Assembly (NCBI GenBank): GCA_963711065.1
Contig: CAVQCO010000004.1
Location: 1-64,000 of the forward strand
Direction: 5' to 3'
From: Bog-473 sp963711065
Lineage (GTDB): Bacteria > Actinomycetota > Acidimicrobiia > Acidimicrobiales > RAAP-2
Length of the DNA stretch: 64,000 nt
Below, one piece after another: positions 45,150 to 54,597 of the stretch (the stretch's first letter is position 1; every line of letters begins with the position of its first letter). Made by a program: the position numbers and the translations under genes. The notes under the pieces are model-generated. The model worked only from the letters and a program-made list of their open reading frames with translations, was not told where the DNA came from and ran no database searches.

Positions 45150-47183
45150 TTGCACCTGCCCGGGCGCAGCGCGACGGCGGTGGGGGCGGTCGTCTCCGTC
45201 GCGGCCGTCCTCGCCCTGCAGCTCATCGTGTTCCCCGTCCCCGTGGGGATCTGGGTGCAGGGCGCCGTGCTGGGACTGCTCGGCTCCCTCATGGCGGTCG
45301 GACTGGGGCTGACCTACCGCCTGAACAAGGTCATCAACTTCGCGCAGGGCGACCTCGGCACCGCCCCCGCGGTGCTGGCCGTCGGGCTGATCGGCTTCTC
45401 CGGCGTCAACTACTTCGCCGGGCTGGCCACCGGCCTGGTCGGCTCCGTCCTCCTCACGGCGACGGTCGAGTTCGTCGTGATCCGCCGCTTCCGGCGCTCG
45501 CCCCGCCTGATCCTGACGGTGGCGACCATCGGGCTGTCCCAGCTCCTCGTCGTCCTGAGCCTCCTCATCCCGCGCATCTGGGGCCAGACGCCCATCGCCA
45601 GCGCGGTGGTGACCTTCCCCTGGCACTTCAGCTGGCACATCGCGCCGATCGTCTTCGACGCCAACGACCTGGTGGCGGTCATCGTCTCGGTGGGCTGCCT
45701 CACCGCCGTGTCGCTGTGGTTCACCCGCAGCGACATCGGGATCGCGGTGCAGGCGGCGGGCGACCGGCGCGACCGCGCCTCCATGCTCGGCATCCCCGTC
45801 GGGCGCCTCCAGACGGTGACCTGGGTGGTGGCGGGCGTCCTCTCCTTCGTGAGCATCTTCTTCCAGGCGGCGATCCTGGGCCTCCCCCTCGATCCCACCT
45901 TCGGGCTGACCGCGCTCGTCACGGCCCTGGCCGCGCTGGCGCTGGGCAACTTCACCGAGCTGCCCGTCATCGCCGCCTCGGCGGTGGCGCTCGGAATCCT
46001 GGAGCAGGCCGTGGCGTGGGACGACCCGACCAACCCGGCGCTCGGGCTCGCCGTCCTGGCCGGCGTCGTCTTCGCCGCCATCGTCGTGCGCCAGCTGCTG
46101 GCCCGCCACACCGACCGCGAGGCCGAGGCGACGCTGGCCCTGGCCGGCAGCGTGCGCGACCTGCCGACGCCCTTCCGCGACCTCACCGAGGTCCGTGTCG
46201 GGACGCCCGTCGCGGCGCTGGTCGCCTTCGCCGCCGTCTGCACGCTCCCCCTCTGGATGGGCGCCGGCGAGCTCATCCGCACCTCGGCCCTCGTCGTGCT
46301 CGCCATCGTCGGCTGCTCCATCGTGGTCCTCACCGGCTGGTCGGGGCAGGTCAGCCTCGGCCAGATGTCCTTCGCCGCCGTCGGGGCGACCGTGGGCGCG
46401 GTGGCGCTGCTCGACTGGCACTGGGACCTGAGCCTCGCCCTGCTGCTGGCCGGCGCCGCGGCCGCGGTGGTCGCCGTCGTGGTGGGCCTCCCGACGCTGC
46501 GCCTCGACGGCATGTTCGCCGCCGTCACCACGCTCGCCTTCGCGCTCGCCGCCTCGGGCTACCTCCTCGTGCGGGCCGAGTTCTCCTGGATCCCCCAGGG
46601 CCAGCTCGGCACGCCCTACCTCTTCGGGTACGCGCTGACCTCGCAGACCGCCGTCTTCGAGCTGTGCCTCGGGGTGCTCGTCCTCGTGCTCGTCGCCATG
46701 CACGGCCTGCGCCACAGCCGGACCGGCCGCGTCCTGCGCGCGCTGCCCGCCAACCAGCGCGCCGCGGCGGGCTACGGCGTGCGCGTGATGTGGGCCAAGC
46801 TCACGGCCTTCGCCGTCTCCGGCTTCGTCGCGGGGCTCGCCGGCTGCCTCTTCCTCGTGGTCAACCAGCAGTACCAGGAGACCGCCTTCCTGGTGCCGGT
46901 CAGCCTGCTCGTGTTCACCTCGACCGCGGTGGGCGGGCTGGGGTCCGCCCTCGGGGCCATCCTCGGCGCGGCGCTGGTCGAGGGCAGCATCATCTACCTG
47001 CCCCCGAGCTGGCAGCTCTTCCCCGCCGGCCTCGGCGTGCTGCTCGTCCTCATCCTCTTCCCCCGCGGCCTCGCCGGCCTGTGCTCCGACCTGCGCGACT
47101 GGGCGCTCGAGGCGCTCGTCCGGCGCAAGGGCGAGGCGCCGGCGAAGCCCGGCGGCCCGGTCGACCCGGTGCTGGTGCCGTGA
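45150..47183 (+). CDS. Fused LivH-LivM branched-chain-amino-acid-type permease
   Basis: A 677-residue membrane protein joining both permeases of a hydrophobic amino-acid (HAAT) importer. Residues about 1-305 are LivH-like (LLGSLMAVGLGLTYRLNKVINFAQGDLG, the family signature), and about 355-650 LivM-like (IVVLTGWSGQVSLGQMSFAAVGA, LRLDGMFAAVTTLAFALA, GYGVRVMWAKLTAFAVSGFVAGLAG). Between them is a linker of about 40 residues. The start appears to be TTG 45150, with GAGGG eight bases before; no ATG or GTG is available in frame. Stop overlaps the next gene (GTGA). Usually LivH and LivM are separate genes. Confidence 0.87.
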   Translation: MHLPGRSATAVGAVVSVAAVLALQLIVFPVPVGIWVQGAVLGLLGSLMAVGLGLTYRLNKVINFAQGDLGTAPAVLAVGLIGFSGVNYFAGLATGLVGSVLLTATVEFVVIRRFRRSPRLILTVATIGLSQLLVVLSLLIPRIWGQTPIASAVVTFPWHFSWHIAPIVFDANDLVAVIVSVGCLTAVSLWFTRSDIGIAVQAAGDRRDRASMLGIPVGRLQTVTWVVAGVLSFVSIFFQAAILGLPLDPTFGLTALVTALAALALGNFTELPVIAASAVALGILEQAVAWDDPTNPALGLAVLAGVVFAAIVVRQLLARHTDREAEATLALAGSVRDLPTPFRDLTEVRVGTPVAALVAFAAVCTLPLWMGAGELIRTSALVVLAIVGCSIVVLTGWSGQVSLGQMSFAAVGATVGAVALLDWHWDLSLALLLAGAAAAVVAVVVGLPTLRLDGMFAAVTTLAFALAASGYLLVRAEFSWIPQGQLGTPYLFGYALTSQTAVFELCLGVLVLVLVAMHGLRHSRTGRVLRALPANQRAAAGYGVRVMWAKLTAFAVSGFVAGLAGCLFLVVNQQYQETAFLVPVSLLVFTSTAVGGLGSALGAILGAALVEGSIIYLPPSWQLFPAGLGVLLVLILFPRGLAGLCSDLRDWALEALVRRKGEAPAKPGGPVDPVLVP

Positions 47184-50166
47184 GCCGGCTGGCCCGGGTC
47201 AAGGACCTGGGCGGGGGGGTCTCCCTCTTCCCGCTGGGGGTGCTCTTCGCCATCGAGCTGCTCGACCAGGCCACCCAGAGCGCCTTCAACGTGCTGACGC
47301 CGAACATCCGCGACGCCTTCCACCTCACCAACGCCGGCATCCTGCTCATCGTGGCCATCGCGGGGGCCGCCGCCCTCCTCTGCACGCTCCCCGTCGCCGT
47401 CCTGGCCGACCGCACCAACCGGGTGCGCATCGCGCTGATCGGCGCCGGGGTGGGCGCGGTCTTCTCCATCGGGCTCGGCGCGGCCCAGACGGTGGTGTGG
47501 GCGACCATCACGCTGGTCGGCGTCTCCATGGGGCAGGCGGTCATCTTCCCCACCCACAACTCGCTGCTGGCGGACTACTACCCGGTCCCGGCCCGCCCCC
47601 GCATCTACTCGGCCCACCGCTCGGGCATCAGCATCGGCGCCATCGTCGGCGTGCTGCTCGGGGCCGGGCTGGCCGCCGTGTGGTCGTGGCGCGCCCCCTT
47701 CTTCTTCTTCGCCGTCCCCATCGCCGTCGTCGTCCTGATCGGCGTGCGCCTGCGCGAGCCCCGCGGGGGCGCCACGAGCAGCTCGAGCTGGCCGAGCAGA
47801 TGCTGGCCTCCGAGCGCGGCGAGCCCGTCCCGCTGGGCGATGCGCCCGTGCCCGAGGCGCCGGTCGACATCCCGGTCGAGGCCCCGCCCTCGCTCGGCGA
47901 GGCCTGGCGCACGGTGTGGAAGATCGGCGTGCTGCGCCGCATCTTCATCGCGCTGCCCTTCCTGGCCGCCGCCATCGCCGGCTTCACCTCGCTCGCCTCG
48001 CTGCAGTACCAGCAGACCTTCCACCTCGATGCGGTGCAGCGCGCCTTCCTCATCGCACCGATCCAGGTCTTCGACCTGCTCGGCCTCGCGGTGGGCGCCA
48101 CCATCGCCACCCGCCTGGCCAAGCGCGACATCAGCCTCGTCTTCCGCATGCTCGCCGTGGCCTCGGTCATCGCGGCGGGCTTCGCGGTCCTGTTCGCGCT
48201 GGCGCCGAACGTCCCGTTGGCCTTCATCGGCAACGCCGGCATCGCCGCGTCGCTGGCCATCGTGGGGCCGGGCGTCCTGGCCTCGCTCTCGCTGGCCATC
48301 CCGGCCCGGGTGCGCTCGGTCGGCTTCTCCATCGGCGCGCTCTTCGTCCTGCCCGGGTTCCTCGTCCTCCCGAGCGTCGGCGCGCTGGGCGACGCGGTGG
48401 GGTTCCGCTACGGCCTGCTCATCCTCGTCCCCATCTTCACCGTCGGCGGCCTCATCGTGGCCAGCGCGGGCGGCCTGATCCAGCGCGACGTGCAGAACGT
48501 GTGGACGTCCATGCGCACCCGGGCCCAGATGCTGATCGACCGCCACGCCGGCAAGCTCCCGCTCCTCGCCGTGCGCGAGCTCAGCGTCGGCTACGACGGC
48601 GTGACCGTGCTCGACGGCGTCGAGATCGAGGTCGGCGAGAGCGAGATCGTGGCGCTGCTCGGCACCAACGGGGCCGGCAAGTCCACCCTGCTGCGGGCGA
48701 TCGGCGGCGTGGTGGAGGCCGACCACGGCGCCATCGTCTTCGACGGCCGCGACATCACCCACCTGCCACCCGACGAGATCGCGCGGCTCGGCATCGCCCA
48801 GGTGCCCGGCGGCGAGGGGATCTTCCCCAACCTGCGCGTCGAGGAGAACCTGCGCGCCGCCGCCTGGCAGGGCCGGCGGCGGGGCGAGCGCGACGCCGAC
48901 ATGATCGAGGAGGCCCTGGCCGCCTTCCCGACGCTGGCCACCCGCCGCGGGGAGCGGGCCGCCAACCTCTCGGGCGGCCAGCAGCAGATGCTCGCCCTCG
49001 CCATGGCGACCATCACGCGGCCCAAGCTCTTCCTCATCGACGAGCTCTCGCTCGGGCTGTCGCCACTCGTCGTCGAGCAGCTGCTCGGCGCCATCGAGTC
49101 GCTGCGCCAGGCCGGGACGGCCATCCTGCTCGTCGAGCAGTCGATGAACGTCGCGGTGGCGGTCGCCGACCGCGTCTACGTCATGGAGGCCGGCGCGGTG
49201 CGCTTCTCGGGCAGCGCCGACGAGCTGGCGGCGCACCCCGAGCTCCTGTGGTCCATCTACCTGCAGCAGGCCGCCGACTCCCTCGGCACGGCCGACGGCG
49301 CCGCGGCGCCCGGGCCCGGCGGCGGGCCCGAACTCGAGGTGCGGGGCCTGTCGATCAGCTTCGGCGGCAACGCCGCCCTCGACGACGTGTCCCTGCACGC
49401 CGACCACGGGGAGGTCGTCGGCATCATCGGGCCCAACGGCGCCGGCAAGACGACCTTGTTCGACGTGATCTCGGGCTTCCTGAGGCCAGACGCCGGGCTC
49501 GTGGAGCTGGGCGGCCTCGACGTGACCGACCGCACGGCGTCGGCTCGGGCCCGGCTCGGGCTCGGGCGCTCCTTCCAGGACTCTCGCCTCTTCTCCGCGC
49601 TCACGGTGCGCGACGCGCTGGCCGTCTCGCTGGAGCGCTTCACCGACGTGAGCGACCCCTTCAACGCCATCCTGCGCCTGCCGGCCCAGGTGCGCACCGA
49701 GGCCGCCGTGATGCACCGGGTGGACGAGCTGCTCGAGCTCTTCGGCCTCGACCGCTACGCCGATAGCCTGGTGAGCGAGCTCTCGACGGGCTCGCGCCGC
49801 CTGGTCGACCTGGCTGCCGTCGTCGCCCACCAGCCCCGCGTCGTCCTGCTCGACGAGCCCTCCTCGGGGGTGGCCCAGCGCGAGGTCGAGGCCATGGTCG
49901 AGCTGCTGCGCACCGTGCGCGAGCGGCTCGATGCGACCCTGCTCGTCGTCGAGCACGACATCGCCTTCGTCGCCGAGCTGGCCGACCGCCTGGTGGCGAT
50001 GGACCGCGGCACGGTGATCGCCAGCGGCACGCCCCGGGAGGTCCTCGGGTCGCCCGAGGTGGGCGAGGCCTTCCTCGGCTCGGACCCGCTGGCGCTGACG
50101 CGCTCGGGGCCGGGCCGCCCGACCGCGACCGCAACCGTCCCGACCACGGAGGTGGACCCCGGATGA
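47180..50166 (+). CDS. MFS-LivF-LivG triple fusion transporter protein (one frameshift near 47775)
   Basis: A roughly 995-residue protein after correcting one missing G in the run at about 47766-47770. Residues about 1-440 are a major-facilitator-type domain of 12 helices (LFAIELLDQATQSAFNVLTPNIRDAF, VAVLADRTNRVRIALIG motif A, second bundle from RRIFIALPFLAAAIAGF). Then comes a LivF-like ATPase (Walker A GTNGAGKST, LSGGQQQ, LFLIDELSLGLSP) and a LivG-like ATPase (GPNGAGKTT, signature-like LSTGSRR, VVLLDEPSSGV). The frame is continuous from about residue 200 to the end at 50166, so the fusion does not rest on the correction except for the first 200 residues. GTG 47180 is coupled to the permease gene, and the stop overlaps the binding-protein start. 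Confidence 0.82.
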
Positions 50167-51929
50167 GCGACACCGACGCCGAGCCGCGACCGTCCGAGCG
50201 GCCGTGGCCGCGGGTGAGCCGGCTGCGCGTCGCCGGCCCCGTCGTCCTGATCGTCGCCGCCCTGATCGCCGCCGGCGCCTCGGCCACCGTGCACGAGAAC
50301 AACGGCAACGGCACCTCCACCAGCACGACGAGCGGCGCCGGCTCCGGCACCAGCGGTCAGGCGTCGTCCCACTCGAGCGTGCCCCTCACCTACGCCGCCG
50401 CCGCCAAGCTGGGCAAGACGGGCGCCTACGACTGGGGCACCGAGTGCGACCACGCGACGGGCCGGCTCAAGATGCCGACCGTCTACTCGCCGCCCTGCGT
50501 GCCCGTCTTGACGGGGTCCAACGGCGGCGCCACCTCGAGCGGGGTGACGAGCAACACGATCAACGTCGTCTACTACCAGGCCCAGCCGGGCGGGCTGGCC
50601 TCGACCATCTCGGGCGCGGCCGGCACCAACGCCCAGGCGCTCGCCACCGCCCAGGCCTACGTGGCGATCTTCAACAAGGTCTTCGAGCTCTACGGGCGGA
50701 AGGTGAACCTCATCCCCTTCACCGCGTCGGGGGCCGACGCCGACCCGGTGGCGGCCCACGCCGACGCCGTCACCGTGGCGCAGCAGCTCCACGCCTTCGC
50801 GTCCATCAACGGCCCGGGTGAGACCACCGCGTATGAGGAAGAACTGGCCCGCGAGCACGTGCTCTGCATGGTGTGCGGCGACTCCGCCACCCACGGCCAG
50901 ATTCAGCAGAACGCCCCCTACCTGTGGGCCAACCTGCCGACGGCGGACACGTCGCTCTTCGAGACGGTCGACTACGTGGTGGCCAAGCTCAACCACAAGG
51001 ACGCCGTCTGGGCCGGCGACCCCTCCTTGCACAGCCAGCCGCGCACCTTCATCGTGGTGAGCGAGACGTCGGAGCCGCCCGCACCCGGGTTTGCCGAGCT
51101 CACCGCGGCCCTCACCCAGAAGCTGCGCGCCGGCCGCGTGCGCATGGCGTCGACGACCGATCTTCAGTACACGCTGAACCTCACCACGCTGCCGACGCAG
51201 GCGGCCACCATCGCCGAGAAGCTGAAGACCTCCGGTGCCACGAGCGTCATCTTCGCCGGGGACCCCATCATGCCGATCTACCTCACGAAGGCCTGCGCCA
51301 ACATCGGCTACTTCCCCGAGTGGATCATCACCGGGATCGTGCTGACCGACACGTCGACCCTGGCCCGCTACTACGACCAGGCCGAGTGGGCCCACGCGTT
51401 CGGCGTGACGAGCCTCGGCGTGCCCGTGCCGGTCGCCACGGGCGACGCCGACCACCTCTACCGCTGGTGGTACGGCCCCCACGCCACACCGGCCTCGCTG
51501 GCGGCGCCCGCCATCCTCCCCCCCATCACCCAGTTCTTCACCGGCGCGCAGCTGGCCGGGCCCGACCTCACCCCGGCCAACTTCACCACCGGGCTCTTCC
51601 GCGCCCCGCCCACCGGCGGCGGGCCGACGTCGCCCCTCGCCGCCTACGGGTACCAGGGCGCCGCGCCGGTGCCCAGCTACTCATCGCCCGCCGACTACAC
51701 GTTCCTCTGGTACGACGCGACGGCAAAGGGCCCCGACGAGGAAGGGCAGAACGGCACCGGCCTGATGCGCTACGTCAACGGCGGGGTGCGCTACAAGGCG
51801 GGCGTCGTCCCCGTGGGCCCGGTGCCCATGTTCTCGCCGGCCGGCGCCGTCTCGAGCTACCCGGCGCCCCCCGACCGCGCACCCAGCTACCCCGCCTGGC
51901 CCGGCTCACCCGCCGCGTCGGGCGGCTGA
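50163..51929 (+). CDS. Membrane-anchored substrate-binding protein of the Liv-type importer
   Basis: A 588-residue protein with N-terminal anchor helix (VAGPVVLIVAALIAAGASATV, about 24-44), a Ser/Gly/Thr linker, and a periplasmic-binding-protein type I fold (INVVYYQAQPGGL, VAIFNKVFELYGRKVNLIPF, ASINGPGETTAYEEELAREHVLCMVCG, HGQIQQNAPYLWANLPTADT). This is the type used by HAAT importers for amino acids and other small amides. ATG 50163 overlaps the upstream stop, completing the operon. No lipobox is present; anchoring is by the uncleaved helix. Ligand unknown. Confidence 0.83.
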   Translation: MSDTDAEPRPSERPWPRVSRLRVAGPVVLIVAALIAAGASATVHENNGNGTSTSTTSGAGSGTSGQASSHSSVPLTYAAAAKLGKTGAYDWGTECDHATGRLKMPTVYSPPCVPVLTGSNGGATSSGVTSNTINVVYYQAQPGGLASTISGAAGTNAQALATAQAYVAIFNKVFELYGRKVNLIPFTASGADADPVAAHADAVTVAQQLHAFASINGPGETTAYEEELAREHVLCMVCGDSATHGQIQQNAPYLWANLPTADTSLFETVDYVVAKLNHKDAVWAGDPSLHSQPRTFIVVSETSEPPAPGFAELTAALTQKLRAGRVRMASTTDLQYTLNLTTLPTQAATIAEKLKTSGATSVIFAGDPIMPIYLTKACANIGYFPEWIITGIVLTDTSTLARYYDQAEWAHAFGVTSLGVPVPVATGDADHLYRWWYGPHATPASLAAPAILPPITQFFTGAQLAGPDLTPANFTTGLFRAPPTGGGPTSPLAAYGYQGAAPVPSYSSPADYTFLWYDATAKGPDEEGQNGTGLMRYVNGGVRYKAGVVPVGPVPMFSPAGAVSSYPAPPDRAPSYPAWPGSPAASGG

Positions 51930-51934
51930 GGTGC

Positions 51935-52237
51935 TCAGGTCCGGGCTTCCCAGTCGTCGGACGCAGCAGCGCCGGGATTGAACGACCACTGGATCTGCTG
52001 GTAGGAGAACTTGATCTGGAGGTACTCGCTCCCCCCGAGCTGCGTGCCGAACTTCGTCGTCGGAGACAACTCCACCGCGGTGGGCATGAACCCCTCCACC
52101 TCGGCCTGCTCGCGCCCGGCTTCGAGGCCGGCCGCCAGCACGACCGCCAGGGCGGCGTGCTCCTCCTCGGTCAGGTCGAGCGTGTCGAGCTTCGGTGCCA
52201 GCGATGCGATCACGCTGCCCGGGATCTCGGTTGCCAT
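51935..52237 (-). CDS. Small leader-peptide-like protein A (100 aa)
   Basis: ATG 52237 follows AGGAGG at five bases. The N-terminal half is helical (LAPKLDTLDLTEEEHAALAVVLAAGLEAGREQ) and ends in EVEGF; the second half is polar and aromatic (GGSEYLQIKFSYQQIQWSFNPG). The helix-plus-EVxGF layout recurs in the small proteins at 52430 and 62507, with different C-terminal parts. A conserved front and variable back are what one expects of ribosomally made peptide precursors, but a small protein family with a shared domain is equally possible. It lies just outside the kinase/exporter operon. Confidence 0.65.
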   Translation of the reverse strand: MATEIPGSVIASLAPKLDTLDLTEEEHAALAVVLAAGLEAGREQAEVEGFMPTAVELSPTTKFGTQLGGSEYLQIKFSYQQIQWSFNPGAAASDDWEART

Positions 52238-52429
52238 TTCTGCCTCCTGTCAACACACGGCGCCCGACCGCTCTGTGGCTCTTGCGCCGTTCCTGCATCG
52301 TGCGGCCCACACGTCTGACGACGTCCAGTCGGCGCAGTTACAGACTTTGGTCCCGATTTGCGGGTGAAGTCCCGGGCTCCGTTCGCACCTGTAACCTGAG
52401 CGCCCTTTGGGCGTCGGAGGAGCGTGAGT

Positions 52430-52699
52430 ATGGGGGTCGAGGGAGAGGGGACGGACAAGGCGGCGGCCAGCAGGCTGCTGGCCAAGATCCGTGCTTTCGT
52501 CGCCGACGAACTGGACGAGGAGGAGGCCACGCTGTTCGCGGCGTTGGTCGCTCCCGGCGTCGCGCGTGCCTACCACGACGACGGGGAGGTCGAGGGCTTC
52601 GGCCTTGACGTCGACTGGCGACCCGGCGCGCTCCCCGAGTCCCTCGCGGAGGCCGTGCGCGACGGCCGGATCAGGGTCGAGGGGCTCGTCGACGAGTGA
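52430..52699 (+). CDS. Small leader-peptide-like protein B (89 aa)
   Basis: ATG 52430 has GGAGGAG at seven bases. The N-terminal half (SRLLAKIRAFVADELDEEEATLFAALVAPG) aligns with the helical part of proteins A and C and ends in GEVEGF; the C-terminal 30 residues are acidic (GLDVDWRPGALPESLAEAVRDG). It lacks the Gly/aromatic tail of protein C. Its stop abuts the stop of the convergent sigma gene. Function unknown; see the entry at 62507. Confidence 0.62.
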   Translation: MGVEGEGTDKAAASRLLAKIRAFVADELDEEEATLFAALVAPGVARAYHDDGEVEGFGLDVDWRPGALPESLAEAVRDGRIRVEGLVDE

Positions 52700-53434
52700 T
52701 CAGACGGGGGAGCCGGCGGCGTCGGGAGCTTCGGGGGTGAACTCGAACGGGACGACCTCCGCGCTGGCACGCTCGAGGCACGTCTCGCACGTCTCGATGT
52801 GCTTCGACGCTGCGAGGGGGTCCTCCTCGAGCAGCTTCTGGAACTGGTCACAGGCCAACGACGGCTGCTTGACCATCAGCTGCAACGCCAAGGCGTTGCG
52901 CAGCCGGCGGCGCGCCCGGTGCACGATGACCTTCGCGGCCCCCGGCGTGACGCCAAGTGCAGCGGCAACCTGTGACGGCGTGAAACCGAGCTGCGTGACC
53001 AAGGTGACGGCGGCGGCGTCACGCTTGGAGAGGCCCGACACGCAACCCTGGACCTGGTCGGCCAACTCGCGCACCTCGGCCATCGACTCTGGGCCGGGGT
53101 CGGTGGTGGCGAGCGTTTCGTCGTGCGCGTCGTCGAACGCCGTGATCCGCTTGCGCGCCCGCAGCTGGTCGGTCGCGGCGTGGCGCGCGATGGCCAGCAG
53201 CCACGGACGGAACCGGTCCGGCTCGCGCAGGTCGTCGAGATGCTGCAGCGCCCGTGTGAACGTGTCCTGCACCGCGTCGGCGGTGGCGTCGGAGTCACCC
53301 ACGAGGTGGTATGCAACCCGGCGTACCGAATCCACGTGCTCCCGGTACAGATCGGCGAACGCACCGGAGTCCCCCGACCGGACGGCCGCGACCAATTCAG
53401 CGTCGGACCGCACAAGGGTGGGAGAACCCCTCAC
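52700..53434 (-). CDS. ECF sigma factor with C-terminal zinc-finger-like tail
   Basis: A 244-residue sigma-70 family protein. Region 2: AFADLYREHVDSVRRVAYHLVGDSDATADAVQDTFTRAL with WLLAIARHAATDQLRARKR; region 4: GLSKRDAAAVTLVTQLGFTPSQVAAALGVTPGAAKVIVHRARRRL. The unusual part is the tail after about residue 195, CDQFQKLLEEDP...KHIETCETCLERAS, with C, H and CxxC spaced as in the zinc-finger of anti-sigma factors, so the regulator may carry its own sensor. No separate anti-sigma gene adjoins. GTG 53434 follows TACAGT by seven bases; a longer N-terminus would overlap the divergent gene. Confidence 0.83.
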   Translation of the reverse strand: MRGSPTLVRSDAELVAAVRSGDSGAFADLYREHVDSVRRVAYHLVGDSDATADAVQDTFTRALQHLDDLREPDRFRPWLLAIARHAATDQLRARKRITAFDDAHDETLATTDPGPESMAEVRELADQVQGCVSGLSKRDAAAVTLVTQLGFTPSQVAAALGVTPGAAKVIVHRARRRLRNALALQLMVKQPSLACDQFQKLLEEDPLAASKHIETCETCLERASAEVVPFEFTPEAPDAAGSPV

Positions 53435-53441
53435 GGGCCTG

Positions 53442-53447
53442 ACTGTA
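53442..53447 (-). promoter_or_regulatory. Possible -10 box of the zinc-tailed sigma factor gene
   Basis: TACAGT on the minus strand, seven bases before GTG 53434; identical in sequence to the proposed -10 of the dioxygenase gene at 40255-40260. It lies in the 53-base divergent gap shared with the surface-protein gene at 53488. Confidence 0.42.
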
Positions 53448-53487
53448 TGCCTTGCCCAGGTGAAATGCTCGTGACAGGGTGTGATTT

Positions 53488-54534
53488 GTGACCGGGTGGT
53501 CAATCCGGAGGGGCGGCCGCCCCCGCCGGTGGCCGGTCGTGGCGGCGGCCTTCACCGCCGTTGCCGGATATTTGATCCTCGCCGCGGCCCCGGCCTCGGC
53601 GGCCGGTCTCTCGGTGCCCTCGCCGACGTCGGGGGCTGCCGGGACCATCTTCAGCATCACGGCCACGGGCTTCCAGACGCCGGGCGTCCCGGGATGCGTC
53701 GACAATCTCGTTTTCTACTGGGGATCGCCCACCGGACTCGTTCTGGGAGACATCGTCTATCCGGGGTCACTCGACCCCGCGGTCTTCAAGGGGACCGCAC
53801 CGTCGGGCTATGCCCCCATGACCTACGCCATCTACGCAATCTGCCACCTCCCGACAGGTGGCCCTCTCCAGGGCGTGACCCGGTTCACGCTGACGCCGAG
53901 CGCCACGACGACCACGACCACGACGACGCTCCCGCCCACGACGACCACGGTCCCGCCGACGACCACGACCACCCGGGGGGCTGTGACCACGACGACTGCC
54001 AAGCCTCACGGCGGCACGACGACCACGGCCAAGCCGGGCGGCTCGACCACCACCTCGTCGACCACGACCACGACGACCAAGCCCGGCACTCCCACCACCA
54101 CGACCACGACCCTCCCCAAGGCCACCCAAGCCCTCCTCCTCAGCTCGGAGGCGATCCCGCCGGCGGGTTCGGAGACGGCGACTGGCCACGGCTGCAACTC
54201 CAACGGCACCGTGCTCTTGACCGTGGACACCAAATCGGTCGGCAAGACGACAGCCGGCGCCGACGGGTCGTACTCCGCGCCGCTACAGGTCAGCTCGCTA
54301 CCGGTAGGGCGCTATCAGGTCGTCGCGCACTGCGGGCTGTTCATCATGGCCTCGGACTTCGACGTGGTCCTGGCCACCGCCGCCAATCCGGACACCGCCA
54401 CCATGCTGATCATCATCTTCTTCGTCCTCATCGGACTGGCGCTGTTCCGGCGGCGTATCCGGCTCGATGCACCGAAGGCCCCGTCCGGGTCCGGCGATGA
54501 GGAACCCGGCGGAGGAGACGTCCCGTCGGTGTAA
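53488..54534 (+). CDS. Surface-exposed membrane protein with Thr-rich stalk
   Basis: A 348-residue protein. A Sec signal or anchor (PVVAAAFTAVAGYLILAAAPASAAG) precedes an Ig-like domain (SVPSPTSGAAGTIFSITATGFQ), then a stalk of about 80 residues made mainly of Thr, Pro, Gly and Lys, a second beta domain (LLLSSEAIPPAGSETATGHGC), and a C-terminal membrane helix (TATMLIIIFFVLIGLALF) followed by RRRIR. No LPxTG sorting site is visible. Stalk Thr could be O-mannosylated. GTG 53488 begins the operon that continues to 63714. Confidence 0.75.
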   Translation: MTGWSIRRGGRPRRWPVVAAAFTAVAGYLILAAAPASAAGLSVPSPTSGAAGTIFSITATGFQTPGVPGCVDNLVFYWGSPTGLVLGDIVYPGSLDPAVFKGTAPSGYAPMTYAIYAICHLPTGGPLQGVTRFTLTPSATTTTTTTTLPPTTTTVPPTTTTTRGAVTTTTAKPHGGTTTTAKPGGSTTTSSTTTTTTKPGTPTTTTTTLPKATQALLLSSEAIPPAGSETATGHGCNSNGTVLLTVDTKSVGKTTAGADGSYSAPLQVSSLPVGRYQVVAHCGLFIMASDFDVVLATAANPDTATMLIIIFFVLIGLALFRRRIRLDAPKAPSGSGDEEPGGGDVPSV

Positions 54535-54597
54535 CCGTTCGGCCGTTGCGGCGTCATGGAGAGGGGCCGGACCTTTCAACGACTCGAGGAGGAGCAC

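Noticed and set aside
47605..49956. Long minus-strand open frame over the MFS-LivF-LivG gene
   Set aside because: Low-complexity shadow of a gene with intact Walker motifs on the plus strand.
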